Source: an uncultured Gemmatimonadota bacterium
GTDB lineage: Bacteria > Gemmatimonadota > Gemmatimonadetes > Gemmatimonadales > Gemmatimonadaceae
Reading direction: 5' to 3'
Length of the DNA stretch: 26,537 bases
NCBI GenBank assembly: GCA_946479895.1
Contig: CAMLHT010000009.1
Location: 1 to 26,537, forward strand
The notes under the pieces are model-generated. The model saw nothing but the letters and a program-made list of their open reading frames with translations, did no database searches and was not told the origin of the DNA. The position numbers were made by a program, and so were the translations under genes. Positions 15,894 to 23,222 of the stretch are shown in pieces (the stretch's first letter is position 1; each line of letters begins with the position of its first letter).

Positions 15894-16817
15894 ATGGCGG
15901 CCTTCGAGAACTTCCTCGAGTCCTCGGTGCGAACGGGAACGCCGCTGCTCCTTGCCGCGCTCGGGGAGACGGTCGTCGAGCGCGCGGGCATCATCAACAT
16001 CGGGCTCGAGGGCCTGGTGATTGGCGGCGCCTTCGGCGCACTGGTCGGGGCTACCTACGGCGGAACGATGACGGGCTTCGTCGTTGCAGTTCTCGCCGGC
16101 GTCCTGCTGGCCCTCCTGTTTCATGCATTCGTCGACCTGCTGGGGACGGACCAGATCGTGACGGGGACCGCGATCACCATCCTGGGCCTCGGGCTGACCG
16201 GCGCGCTGTACCGGACCATGTACGGAACCACCGGGGCCGCGCTCTCGATCACGACCATCTCCCCGATCGACATTCCCGGACTCTCGGCGATTCCGTGGAT
16301 CGGACCGGCGCTCTTTCACCAGCCGGCGACCACCTACCTCGCGTTCATGCTCGTGCCGGCGGTCTGGTGGTGGATGTACCGCACGCATGGCGGACTCGCA
16401 CTGCGCGCCATTGGAGAGTCACCGGAGGCGGCGGTCGTCTCCGGCGTATCGCTGCCGCGCTATCGCCTGGCGGCCCTGGCGTTCGGCGGTGCGCTTGGCG
16501 GGCTTGCCGGGGCTACCCTCGTCCTCGCGCAGGTGGGCACGTTCGCCGAGGGCATGTCGGCGGGACGGGGGTTCATCGCCATCGCCGTCGTGGTTCTTGG
16601 CCGCTGGAGTCCGATTGGCGCGGCGATCGCGGCGATGATCTTCGGGGCAGCGATGGCCGCGCAGTACTGGGTACAGGCCCTCGGGCTCGCGATCCCCTAT
16701 CAGGTGGTACTCGCGCTGCCGTACGTCCTTACGCTGGCGGCGCTCGCTGGAGTGGCGGGTCGGGTGCGGGCGCCGGCGGCCCTCGGCAAACCGGTATTCC
16801 GCCCGCTCAACAACTGA
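15894..16817 (+). CDS. ABC importer permease 2 (BPD-transp-2 family, nucleoside type)
   Basis: About 307 residues, all hydrophobic segments with short loops. The signature ERAGIINIGLEGLVIGGAFG near residue 28 is the second-permease counterpart of permease 1 (YufQ/NupQ-like). GTDQIVTGTAITILGLGLT and GRGFIAIAVVVLGRWSP are further family motifs. A ribosome binding site (AGGAG) lies just before the ATG, 2 bases after the preceding stop. Its 3' end overlaps the convergent lipoprotein gene by 11 bases, so the operon ends here without room for an intrinsic terminator. Confidence 0.92.
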   Translation: MAAFENFLESSVRTGTPLLLAALGETVVERAGIINIGLEGLVIGGAFGALVGATYGGTMTGFVVAVLAGVLLALLFHAFVDLLGTDQIVTGTAITILGLGLTGALYRTMYGTTGAALSITTISPIDIPGLSAIPWIGPALFHQPATTYLAFMLVPAVWWWMYRTHGGLALRAIGESPEAAVVSGVSLPRYRLAALAFGGALGGLAGATLVLAQVGTFAEGMSAGRGFIAIAVVVLGRWSPIGAAIAAMIFGAAMAAQYWVQALGLAIPYQVVLALPYVLTLAALAGVAGRVRAPAALGKPVFRPLNN

Positions 16818-17685
16818 ATCGTCGGCTCATCCAGCGCAGCTTCCATTGGCGGCCACCCGCCCTCTCGACGATGCTGTACGACGTCTGGTCGCCGAAGTCA
16901 TGCGAGAACACGAGGTCGAGCGCGCCGGACCGCGACCTCAGCGCCGCAAGGAGCTCGCTGCCTTCGACCGTCTCTTCCGGGCCGGTGGATCGCGACGACC
17001 AGGCGAGCGTCGGAGTCGTGCTGGCTGCCGAATCCAGCTCGGCGACCAGCAGCGTTCGCTCCTCGAGCGGGCTGTCCTCCTGATTGATCTGGCGTCTCGT
17101 CGTCGCGACGATCGCCATTCGCCCGTCGCCGACGGGGACCCGCCACATGTCGACGAGCGTGAACGGCAGTCCAGCGAATCGGCCACCGGCTGCATTCGGG
17201 ACCGTCGAGGCGAGGCGGAAGACGATGGTGGCGAGCCTGGCCGAATCACTCCGGGCGATTCCCTCCAGCGAATCCGCCACGACTGGACCGAGAGCCCCGC
17301 CGACGAAACCCACCCCCCAGCCGCGATCCGGCGAGGGGTCGAGCGCGCCGTCGACACAGCCCTCGGAGCCGGCGCTCAGGGCGAGCCTGGCGGAGATCGA
17401 CGATCCATCGAGCCGGAACAAGGTCGCTGGACGCTGAAGCGGTCCTTCTTCCGGGTCGGGCGACGTCGAATCCGCCGGAATCACGAGGGCACGATCGTTC
17501 GAGTGCGCCGGCACCAGGAGCAGAAGATCCGCATCCGGGAACCAGGGTATGCCGCCCGCGGTGACTGTCGCGCTGTCGGCCCGCGAGGGCGAGGACGCCG
17601 CGCGATCCGGCGTCGAATCTCCCGAGGTGCACGACGCCCCAAGAGCCAGACATGCCACGAGGGTCGTGCGGCGCCGATGGCTCAT
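16807..17685 (-). CDS. Hypothetical lipoprotein
   Basis: The 292-residue product has a basic start, a short hydrophobic core and a lipobox-like LGASC at about 15-19, followed by a Ser/Asp/Ala-rich linker. It is probably a lipidated envelope protein. The mature part has alternating hydrophobic strands, for example VDMWRVPVGDGRMAIVATTR and LDLVFSHDFGDQTSYSIVER. No known family is recognised. It converges on permease 2, with an 11-base overlap of the 3' ends, and diverges from the acyltransferase. Confidence 0.7.
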   Translation of the reverse strand: MSHRRRTTLVACLALGASCTSGDSTPDRAASSPSRADSATVTAGGIPWFPDADLLLLVPAHSNDRALVIPADSTSPDPEEGPLQRPATLFRLDGSSISARLALSAGSEGCVDGALDPSPDRGWGVGFVGGALGPVVADSLEGIARSDSARLATIVFRLASTVPNAAGGRFAGLPFTLVDMWRVPVGDGRMAIVATTRRQINQEDSPLEERTLLVAELDSAASTTPTLAWSSRSTGPEETVEGSELLAALRSRSGALDLVFSHDFGDQTSYSIVERAGGRQWKLRWMSRRFSC

Positions 17686-17749
17686 TGGTCGTAATTTGCT
17701 CTCGGTGAGTGCCCGGTCAATGACGTACGTCGCCTGATCCCGTCACTTC

Positions 17750-19114
17750 GTGATCTATTCCCTCCTTCGCACGGCGGCGGCGGTCGCGCTGCGGTGGTAT
17801 TACGCGGACGTCACGATCGTCGGCAGTGAGCGCGTCCCGCTGGCCGGACCCCTGATCGTGGCCGTGAACCACCCGAACGCGCTCGTGGACGTGCTGGTCG
17901 CGGGACGCGCCGTCCCGCGACGACTCCGCTTTACCGCGAAGGCCACCCTGTTCGCCAACCCGGTGGCAGCGGCCATCCTGCGGTGGCTGGGCGTGGTGCC
18001 ACTCCGGCGGGCTACCGACGAAGCCGGCGCCGGCGGCGCAGATCCCTCACGCAACGCTCAGGTATTCGATGCGATCGCCGCGAGTCTCGCCGACGGTCGG
18101 GCCATCCTCATCTTTCCCGAGGGCAAGTCTCACGACGAGCCGGCCATGGCGCCGCTTCGGACGGGCGCGGCACGCATGGCGCTCCACGCGCTAACGAGCT
18201 TTGGCGTCACCGGAATTCGCGTCCTGCCCATCGGCCTGATCTTCGAGCGCAAGGACCGGCCTCGTTCGCGCGCGATGGCGTTCGTGGGCGCCCCCATCGA
18301 CGTCGATCCGCTGATCGCGGCGAGTCCCGACGCGGTGCGTGATCTCACGGCGACCATCGACGCCCGCCTTCGTGAGCTGACGCTCAACTATCGCACGATC
18401 GATGATGCGCTGCTCGACGCGCGAGTCTCGCGGATTCTCGCCGCCCTCGTGCGCTTCGACGCGCCGTCCGTTGGCGATCCCGGCGACCTGAGGTCGCGCA
18501 CGGAGATCGCCCGACTGCTTCCGCGCGTGCGCGCCGACCTGCTGAAGGAAAGCTCGCCGCACCGGGAGCGGGCGATGGCGCTCGACGCCGCCCTCCATGG
18601 ACTGGACGAACGCCTGCGCGCGCACCGCATCTCGCTCGACGACCTGACCATTTCCCGCAGCGTCGGGCCCGGGGTGATGTTCGTGGCGCGCGAGGCGGCG
18701 ATGGTGCTGCTCGCCGGTCCTGTGGCCCTCTGGGGATCCATCAATCATTTCCTGCCGTTCAGAGCGGCGCTCGCCGCCGGCGGGCGCGTGCGCCACAGCG
18801 CCGCCGATCCGGCGATGCGAACCATCGTCGCCGGCGCGGCATTCGTCCTCATGATGTACATGGTCCAGAGCGCAGTCGTGACGCTCGTGTTCGGGCCCTG
18901 GTGGGGGCTGGGTTATGTCGCGAGCCTTCCCGTTGCCGCCGACATCAACCTTCGCATGCGCGAGCGTCTTCGCCGCGCGCTGCGGCGAGCCCGCACCTAC
19001 CTGTTCTTCCGGGCCCGGCCGGCCCTGCACGAGCAGCTCGTCCGTGAGGCCGACGGGCTGCGGGCGGAAGCCCTCGCGCTCTACGAGGTCAGCGGCGCGG
19101 GCTCGCGCGCCTGA
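17750..19114 (+). CDS. Membrane-associated acyltransferase (PlsC-like)
   Basis: The 454-residue protein has the glycerolipid acyltransferase domain at the N-terminus. The catalytic motif is NHPNALVD (H41, D47), with five residues between His and Asp rather than the usual four, a spacing seen in some members of this superfamily. The acyl-acceptor motif FPEGKSH follows at about 118-124. The C-terminal half carries hydrophobic segments around 310-330 and 360-395 and ends in a basic amphipathic tail. The protein is thus likely a membrane enzyme of phospholipid or related lipid synthesis. It starts with GTG 17750. Its stop abuts the stop of the next, convergent gene (TGATCA). Confidence 0.85.
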   Translation: MIYSLLRTAAAVALRWYYADVTIVGSERVPLAGPLIVAVNHPNALVDVLVAGRAVPRRLRFTAKATLFANPVAAAILRWLGVVPLRRATDEAGAGGADPSRNAQVFDAIAASLADGRAILIFPEGKSHDEPAMAPLRTGAARMALHALTSFGVTGIRVLPIGLIFERKDRPRSRAMAFVGAPIDVDPLIAASPDAVRDLTATIDARLRELTLNYRTIDDALLDARVSRILAALVRFDAPSVGDPGDLRSRTEIARLLPRVRADLLKESSPHRERAMALDAALHGLDERLRAHRISLDDLTISRSVGPGVMFVAREAAMVLLAGPVALWGSINHFLPFRAALAAGGRVRHSAADPAMRTIVAGAAFVLMMYMVQSAVVTLVFGPWWGLGYVASLPVAADINLRMRERLRRALRRARTYLFFRARPALHEQLVREADGLRAEALALYEVSGAGSRA

Positions 19115-19390
19115 TCAACCACGGGGCGGGAGGAATCGGCCGACGAGGTCCCAGTGCCATGCGGGCCGTCGAACACCCGTCCGCGGGTCCTTCAGCGGCT
19201 TGAACTGAAGCCGCTCCGGCGGAAGCCCGACTGATGCGCCGTACCGGAGCAGCCGCTCCCGATCCACCGAGACGAGGTGCGCCATGGGCCGGCCGAACCA
19301 GACATGGCGGTGAAGCCAGAGCCCTCCGTCCATCGCGTGAATCATCCCGTCCCGCCGCGACCGGAACTCCTGGTAGACCAGATCAGCCAC
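19115..19390 (-). CDS. DUF4031-like small protein
   Basis: The 91-residue protein contains WFGRPMAHLVSVDRERLLRY, a middle VGLPPERLQF and a C-terminal WHWDLV. This layout resembles DUF4031 proteins (GR..HL...D..EL..FA, then H-x-D near the end). The function of that family is unknown. Translation would begin at GTG 19390, 9 bases after the stop of the pilin-like gene. An internal ATG (MIHAMDGG) is an alternative. It is probably cotranscribed with the pilin-like gene. Confidence 0.7.
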   Translation of the reverse strand: MADLVYQEFRSRRDGMIHAMDGGLWLHRHVWFGRPMAHLVSVDRERLLRYGASVGLPPERLQFKPLKDPRTGVRRPAWHWDLVGRFLPPRG

Positions 19391-19399
19391 GAACGACCG

Positions 19400-19786
19400 T
19401 CATTCGCAGGCGAGGGATCCCTGGTTGGATGCCGGAGGCACCGGGGCAGCGGTACCGAGGTAGAACGCGCACTTGCGCGGAACCGCCCGGGGGTGCGTGA
19501 TGGTGGCCGACCAGCCGGTATTGGTCGCTTCCACGACCGTCAGCGTCATCTCGGTCGACGGAGCGAAGTTCAGGCTGTCCAGGATGGCCGTGTATTCGCC
19601 ATGCTCGGCGAAGTACGTCTCTTCCGCCTGACCGAGGTTCCTGAGCGCATTCTGCATCGTCGCGACGTTCGCCTTCTGCTTTACCGTCGTGAATCGGGTA
19701 ATCGCGATGGCCGCGAGCAGACCGATGATCATCACGACGATCATCAGCTCGATCAAGGTGAAGCCCCTGCGTCGGGAATTCATCAT
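19400..19786 (-). CDS. Type IV pilin-like (pseudopilin) protein
   Basis: The 128-residue protein has a classic class III prepilin start: a basic leader MMNSRRRG followed by FTLIELMIVVMIIGLLAAIA. Prepilin peptidase would cut after that Gly and methylate the Phe; Glu5 of the mature protein is present. The globular part contains YFAEHGEYT and two cysteines near the end (KCAFYLG, LACE), a likely disulphide as in many pilins. No other pilus gene is in the window. It lies 66 bases downstream of polA on the same strand. It could be a major pilin, a minor pilin or a secretion pseudopilin. Confidence 0.9.
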   Translation of the reverse strand: MMNSRRRGFTLIELMIVVMIIGLLAAIAITRFTTVKQKANVATMQNALRNLGQAEETYFAEHGEYTAILDSLNFAPSTEMTLTVVEATNTGWSATITHPRAVPRKCAFYLGTAAPVPPASNQGSLACE

Positions 19787-19852
19787 GAGTTCGGAAGGCT
19801 GGCCAGCGGGTTCGTGGGCGGGCCCGATTCCGGACCCGGTGTCTGACTTGCG

Positions 19853-21982
19853 CTACTCCGACTTCGTGTCGAGCCAGTTCACGCCGGTTCCCATGTCGAC
19901 GACCAGGGGGACCCGCAGGTCGGCGGCGTGCTCCATCTCATGACGGACGAGCGCCGATATCGACTCGAGCTCGTCTTTCGGCACCTCGAAAACTAGCTCG
20001 TCATGAACCTGTAGAAGCATCCGCGTCCTTACACTTTTGTCATGAAGGGCCCCATCGATCCGGATCATCGCGACCTTGATCAGGTCGGCCGCGGATCCCT
20101 GAATCGGCGAGTTGGCCGCCGTGCGTTCACCGAATGCGCGGATGTTGAAATTGCGGTCGCGAATCTCCGGGATGTAGCGCCGCCGCCCGAACAGCGTGGT
20201 GACGTATCCATGCGTCCGGGCGTGCTCGACCTGTGAGTCGAGGTACGCGCGCACGCTGGCGAAGCGCTCGAAGTATCTCTCGATGAACTCCTTTGCATCC
20301 GCGTGCGCGATCTTCAGCTGCTTCGAGAGCGCATGCGGGCCCTGGCCGTAGATCGTGGCGAAGTTGATGGTCTTCGCCCGCGCGCGCATCTCCCCTGTCA
20401 CCTCGGCGAGAGGGACGTCGAAGATGAGCGCGGCGGTCTGCCGGTGAATGTCGCCGCCGGCGTTGAACGCCTCGACGAACGCGGGATCGCCGGACAGGTG
20501 CGCGAGCAGCCGGAGCTCGATCTGCGAGTAGTCGGCGGCGAGAAAGACGTTGCCCTTCTCCGGGACGAAGCCCCGGCGGATGTCGCGGCCGAGCTCGCGC
20601 CGGATGGGAATGTTCTGGAGATTCGGGTCGCTCGACGACAACCGACCCGTCGCGGCGACGGTCTGGTTGAAGTTCGAGTGAAGGCGGCCGGTCCGCGGAT
20701 TCACGAGCGCCGGCAACGAGTCGATGTACGTGCTTTCCAGCTTCGATATCTCGCGGTACTCCATGAGCAGCACCGGTAGCTGATGCCCTTCATCGGCGAG
20801 CTGCTGGAGGACGGTCACGTCCGTCGAGGGCCCGGTCGGAGTCTTCTTCAGCACCGGCAAGCCGAGCCGCTCGAAAAGGATCTCACGGAGCTTGAGATTC
20901 GAGTTGATGTTGAAGACCTCGCCGGCGAGCTCGTAGATCTCCTTTTCCACGCGCTGGCGCTCGCGCGCGAAGCGCTCCTTGAGCGTGGCGAACCACGACT
21001 GGTCGATGGAGACGCCGTGCCACTGGAGCTCGGCAAGCACCCGCGCCAGGGGCAGCTCCACCTCACGGTAGAGCTGCAGGAGCTCCAGCGCCTCGAGCTG
21101 CGGCGTGAAGACCTCCACGAGCCGCAGCGACATGTCGGCGATCTCGCCCGAGAAGTCCCGCGCGCACGTCGTCGGCACCTCGTCGAAGGGAATCGCGTCC
21201 CTGCCCTTGCCGCACAAGTCTTCGACCGACGTCATCGTATGGTCCAGGAACTCCATCGCGAGCAGCTCGAGGCCATGTGAGCGGCGCCCCGGATCCAGGA
21301 CGTAACTGACGATCATCGGATCGAACTCCACGCCGCGCAGCTCGATGCCCTGCATGCGGAGCGCGAGTGTGGCGAACTTCGAGTTCTGCACCGCCTTCGC
21401 GATTCCCGCATCCTCGAGGAACGCGCGCAACGGCTGCATGTCGGCGGATGCCAGCGGCGGAAGATTCCGGATCGGATCCTCACGCTCGGCCAGGGCCCGA
21501 GCCGCGATGCTCGTGGGCGTCACGGTCTTTGCCGCGCGCTTCTTCGGGACGGCCGGGGCGCTGCCGTCGAGCAGCAGGGTGCCTTGCTCGGGCTGCCTCT
21601 CGCGATGGTCGAGCGGCAGGTACCAGGCTTCGCCGGGAGCGGTGGCGATGGAAACGCCGACGACGCGGGAGCGAAGGGGATCGATGAACTCTGCGGACCC
21701 CGTATCCCGCACGAGCTCCACGTCGAGCCCGACGATCGGAAGCGCCCGCGCCCTGTCGAGGACCGCCCGCATCTCGGCGACACTCTCCACCGTGCGGTAG
21801 TTCAGGACCTTCGGCGATTCCGCTTTCGTCGCTGTCACCTGCGTGGTGTTCGCCGGAGCCGGGGCCTCGGCCGCCCGCGCGAGTCCCTTCGCCAGGCCAT
21901 GGAACTCCAGCTCGACGTAGATCGGCCGCAGCAGGTCCGTGTCGGGCGCCTGGATGCGCAGCGCCTCGAGGTCCAGGGTCAT
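19853..21982 (-). CDS. polA: DNA polymerase I, exonuclease-like and polymerase part (downstream piece of frameshifted polA)
   Basis: The 709 residues from ATG 21982 hold the proofreading-like domain and the full family A polymerase. The frame's homology actually continues upstream to about 22072 (KKRPREALETYRAEALLSKE), so this ATG is an internal Met, not necessarily a start. Polymerase motifs are intact: RLSSSDPNLQNIP, motif A DYSQIELR (484-491), motif B RAKTINFATIYG (536-546) and motif C VHDE (659-662). In the exonuclease domain D87 and E89 remain. The Asp of the K-Y-D motif, however, is Ala (KFA, 202-204) and the Tyr/Asp of the last motif are Phe277 and Ile281. Proofreading is therefore probably lost. 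The 5'-nuclease part lies upstream in another frame. Confidence 0.9.
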   Translation of the reverse strand: MTLDLEALRIQAPDTDLLRPIYVELEFHGLAKGLARAAEAPAPANTTQVTATKAESPKVLNYRTVESVAEMRAVLDRARALPIVGLDVELVRDTGSAEFIDPLRSRVVGVSIATAPGEAWYLPLDHRERQPEQGTLLLDGSAPAVPKKRAAKTVTPTSIAARALAEREDPIRNLPPLASADMQPLRAFLEDAGIAKAVQNSKFATLALRMQGIELRGVEFDPMIVSYVLDPGRRSHGLELLAMEFLDHTMTSVEDLCGKGRDAIPFDEVPTTCARDFSGEIADMSLRLVEVFTPQLEALELLQLYREVELPLARVLAELQWHGVSIDQSWFATLKERFARERQRVEKEIYELAGEVFNINSNLKLREILFERLGLPVLKKTPTGPSTDVTVLQQLADEGHQLPVLLMEYREISKLESTYIDSLPALVNPRTGRLHSNFNQTVAATGRLSSSDPNLQNIPIRRELGRDIRRGFVPEKGNVFLAADYSQIELRLLAHLSGDPAFVEAFNAGGDIHRQTAALIFDVPLAEVTGEMRARAKTINFATIYGQGPHALSKQLKIAHADAKEFIERYFERFASVRAYLDSQVEHARTHGYVTTLFGRRRYIPEIRDRNFNIRAFGERTAANSPIQGSAADLIKVAMIRIDGALHDKSVRTRMLLQVHDELVFEVPKDELESISALVRHEMEHAADLRVPLVVDMGTGVNWLDTKSE

Positions 21983-22766
21983 CGGGAGATCGTCCCTGAT
22001 CGTGACGAGCTCCTTCGAGAGCAGGGCTTCGGCGCGATAGGTCTCCAGCGCCTCGCGAGGCCGCTTCTTCGTTCGCCAGGATGTTCTCGATCGTCCCGAA
22101 CGACGACACGAGCTCCTGTGCCGTCTTTTCGCCGATGCCTTTCACGCCGGGCACGTTGTCCGACGAGTCGCCCACCATCGCGAGATAGTCCACGACGTGG
22201 ACCGGCGGAACGCCGAGCCGCTCGCTGCCATTCTCGACGCTGACCCAGCTCTCTTCGACACTGGCCGGCCCGCCGCGCCCCGGGTTCAGGAGCCACACGC
22301 CCGGCCGGACGAGCTGCTGAAAATCCTTGTCGCCCGACACGACGACGACGTTCACGCCCGCCTCGACGCCCTGGCGCGCGAGGGTGCCGATGACGTCGTC
22401 CGCCTCATAGCCCTTCAGCGAGAGGATCGGGATGCGCGAAGCCTCGAGGATCTGGCAGATGCGCTCCATGCCCCGATCGAAGTCGGACTGGAGCTCTTCG
22501 GTCAGCTTCTCGCGGGTGGCCTTGTAGGCCGGATAGCGCTCGTGGCGGAATGAAAGTCCCGAGTCGTGCACCCAGCCGAGGTAATCCGGCTTGTGCGTCG
22601 TCGTCAGGCGCTGGAGGAAGTTCACGATCCCCCAGGCGGCGGACGTATTCTCGCCGTGCTTGGTGGTGAGCGGACGGGAGATCAGCGCGAAGAACGCGCG
22701 ATAGATCAGCGCGTAGCCGTCGACGAGGAAGAGCTTCGGGGATTCGGGGCGGGACGGCGTGGTCAC
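21983..22766 (-). CDS. polA: DNA polymerase I, 5'-nuclease part (upstream piece of frameshifted polA)
   Basis: Starting at GTG 22766, the first about 232 residues are the 5'-3' nuclease domain of PolA, which removes RNA primers. LFLVDGYALIYRAFFAL, GYEADDVIGTLA, VVSGDKDFQQL and GDSSDNVPGVKGIGEKTA carry all the metal-binding acidic residues. Homology stops at ...GTIENILAN, about 22072, after which the frame continues to 21480 with a low-complexity Arg/Gly/Ala tail (428 residues in all) that is unlike PolA. The real continuation is one frame over. The listed end is where the polymerase part's internal ATG begins, not a stop codon. A sequencing or assembly error or a true mutation are both possible. 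Confidence 0.85.
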
Positions 22767-22816
22767 GGACGGAGAGGGTGCGTCATGTCCTTCAAATATG
22801 GCGGCCCCTCATGCAC

Positions 22817-22848
22817 CGAGGGCGCTGATCGGTGGATCGGCGCCCTCG
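22817..22848 (-). terminator. Strong hairpin between cold-shock gene and polA, likely terminator
   Basis: CGAGGGCGC (22817-22825) and GCGCCCTCG (22840-22848) are a perfect 9-base inverted repeat. Inside it a second pairing GATC/GATC closes a 4-base loop. It lies 52 bases downstream of the cold-shock stop and 50 bases upstream of the polA start. No T run follows directly, so it may be a hairpin-only terminator or a processing site. Confidence 0.6.
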
Positions 22849-22900
22849 TCCGTTCGTTCTCGAACTTCCAGCCAGCTCGCAGGCCTGCCGAGCGGGTGGG

Positions 22901-23101
22901 TCAGGCTCGCGTAACGTTGGCCGCGTGAAGCCCCTTTTCCCCGGTGTGGATCTCGAACTCCACTTCCTGGCCTTCGGCGAGGGTCTTGAAGCCGTCCATC
23001 TGGATCGCCGAAAAGTGCACGAAAACGTCCTCTCCGCCTTCCTGCTCGATGAATCCGTAGCCCTTGGCGTCGTTGAACCACTTCACCTTACCTCTGGCCA
23101 T
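22901..23101 (-). CDS. Cold-shock domain protein (CspA family)
   Basis: The 66-residue protein is a complete cold-shock domain, an OB-fold that binds single-stranded RNA and DNA. RNP1 (KGYGFIE) and RNP2 (VFVHFS) are both present after the usual start [11 protein letters not shown], and it ends with a typical GLHAANV. The length is standard. A strong ribosome binding site (GGGAGG) lies about 9 bases before the ATG. A promoter is visible about 77 bases upstream and leaves a leader of roughly 70 bases, long enough for the RNA-structure control known for some csp mRNAs. Which csp paralogue it is cannot be told. Confidence 0.97.
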   Translation of the reverse strand: MARGKVKWFNDAKGYGFIEQEGGEDVFVHFSAIQMDGFKTLAEGQEVEFEIHTGEKGLHAANVTRA

Positions 23102-23177
23102 GCGCGCTGCCTCCCAACGAGTTGAATCGGCCCTGCACTGCGGTATGCGTGCAAGCTGTGCCTGACTTGCGGGGGGC

Positions 23178-23207
23178 TATATAGGACCGGGGGGCACTTC
23201 TTGTCAA
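23178..23207 (-). promoter_or_regulatory. Sigma-70-type promoter of the cold-shock gene
   Basis: On the minus strand TTGACA (23207-23202), a perfect -35, is followed after 18 bases by TATATA (23183-23178), a near-consensus -10. Reading the -10 as CTATAT would give a 17-base spacer. Transcription would start near 23171, about 70 bases before the ATG. It is the best promoter match in the window. Confidence 0.82.
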
Positions 23208-23222
23208 GAAAGCCGAGCTCGC

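Noticed and set aside
22060..22085. Programmed ribosomal frameshift in polA
   Set aside because: No slippery heptamer or following pseudoknot was seen, and residues appear to be missing at the junction, which fits a deletion better.
22763..22786. Seven-codon open frame (MTHPLRP) whose stop overlaps the polA GTG start
   Set aside because: The ribosome binding site is only one base from its ATG and there is no attenuator-like repeat of codons; chance is likely.
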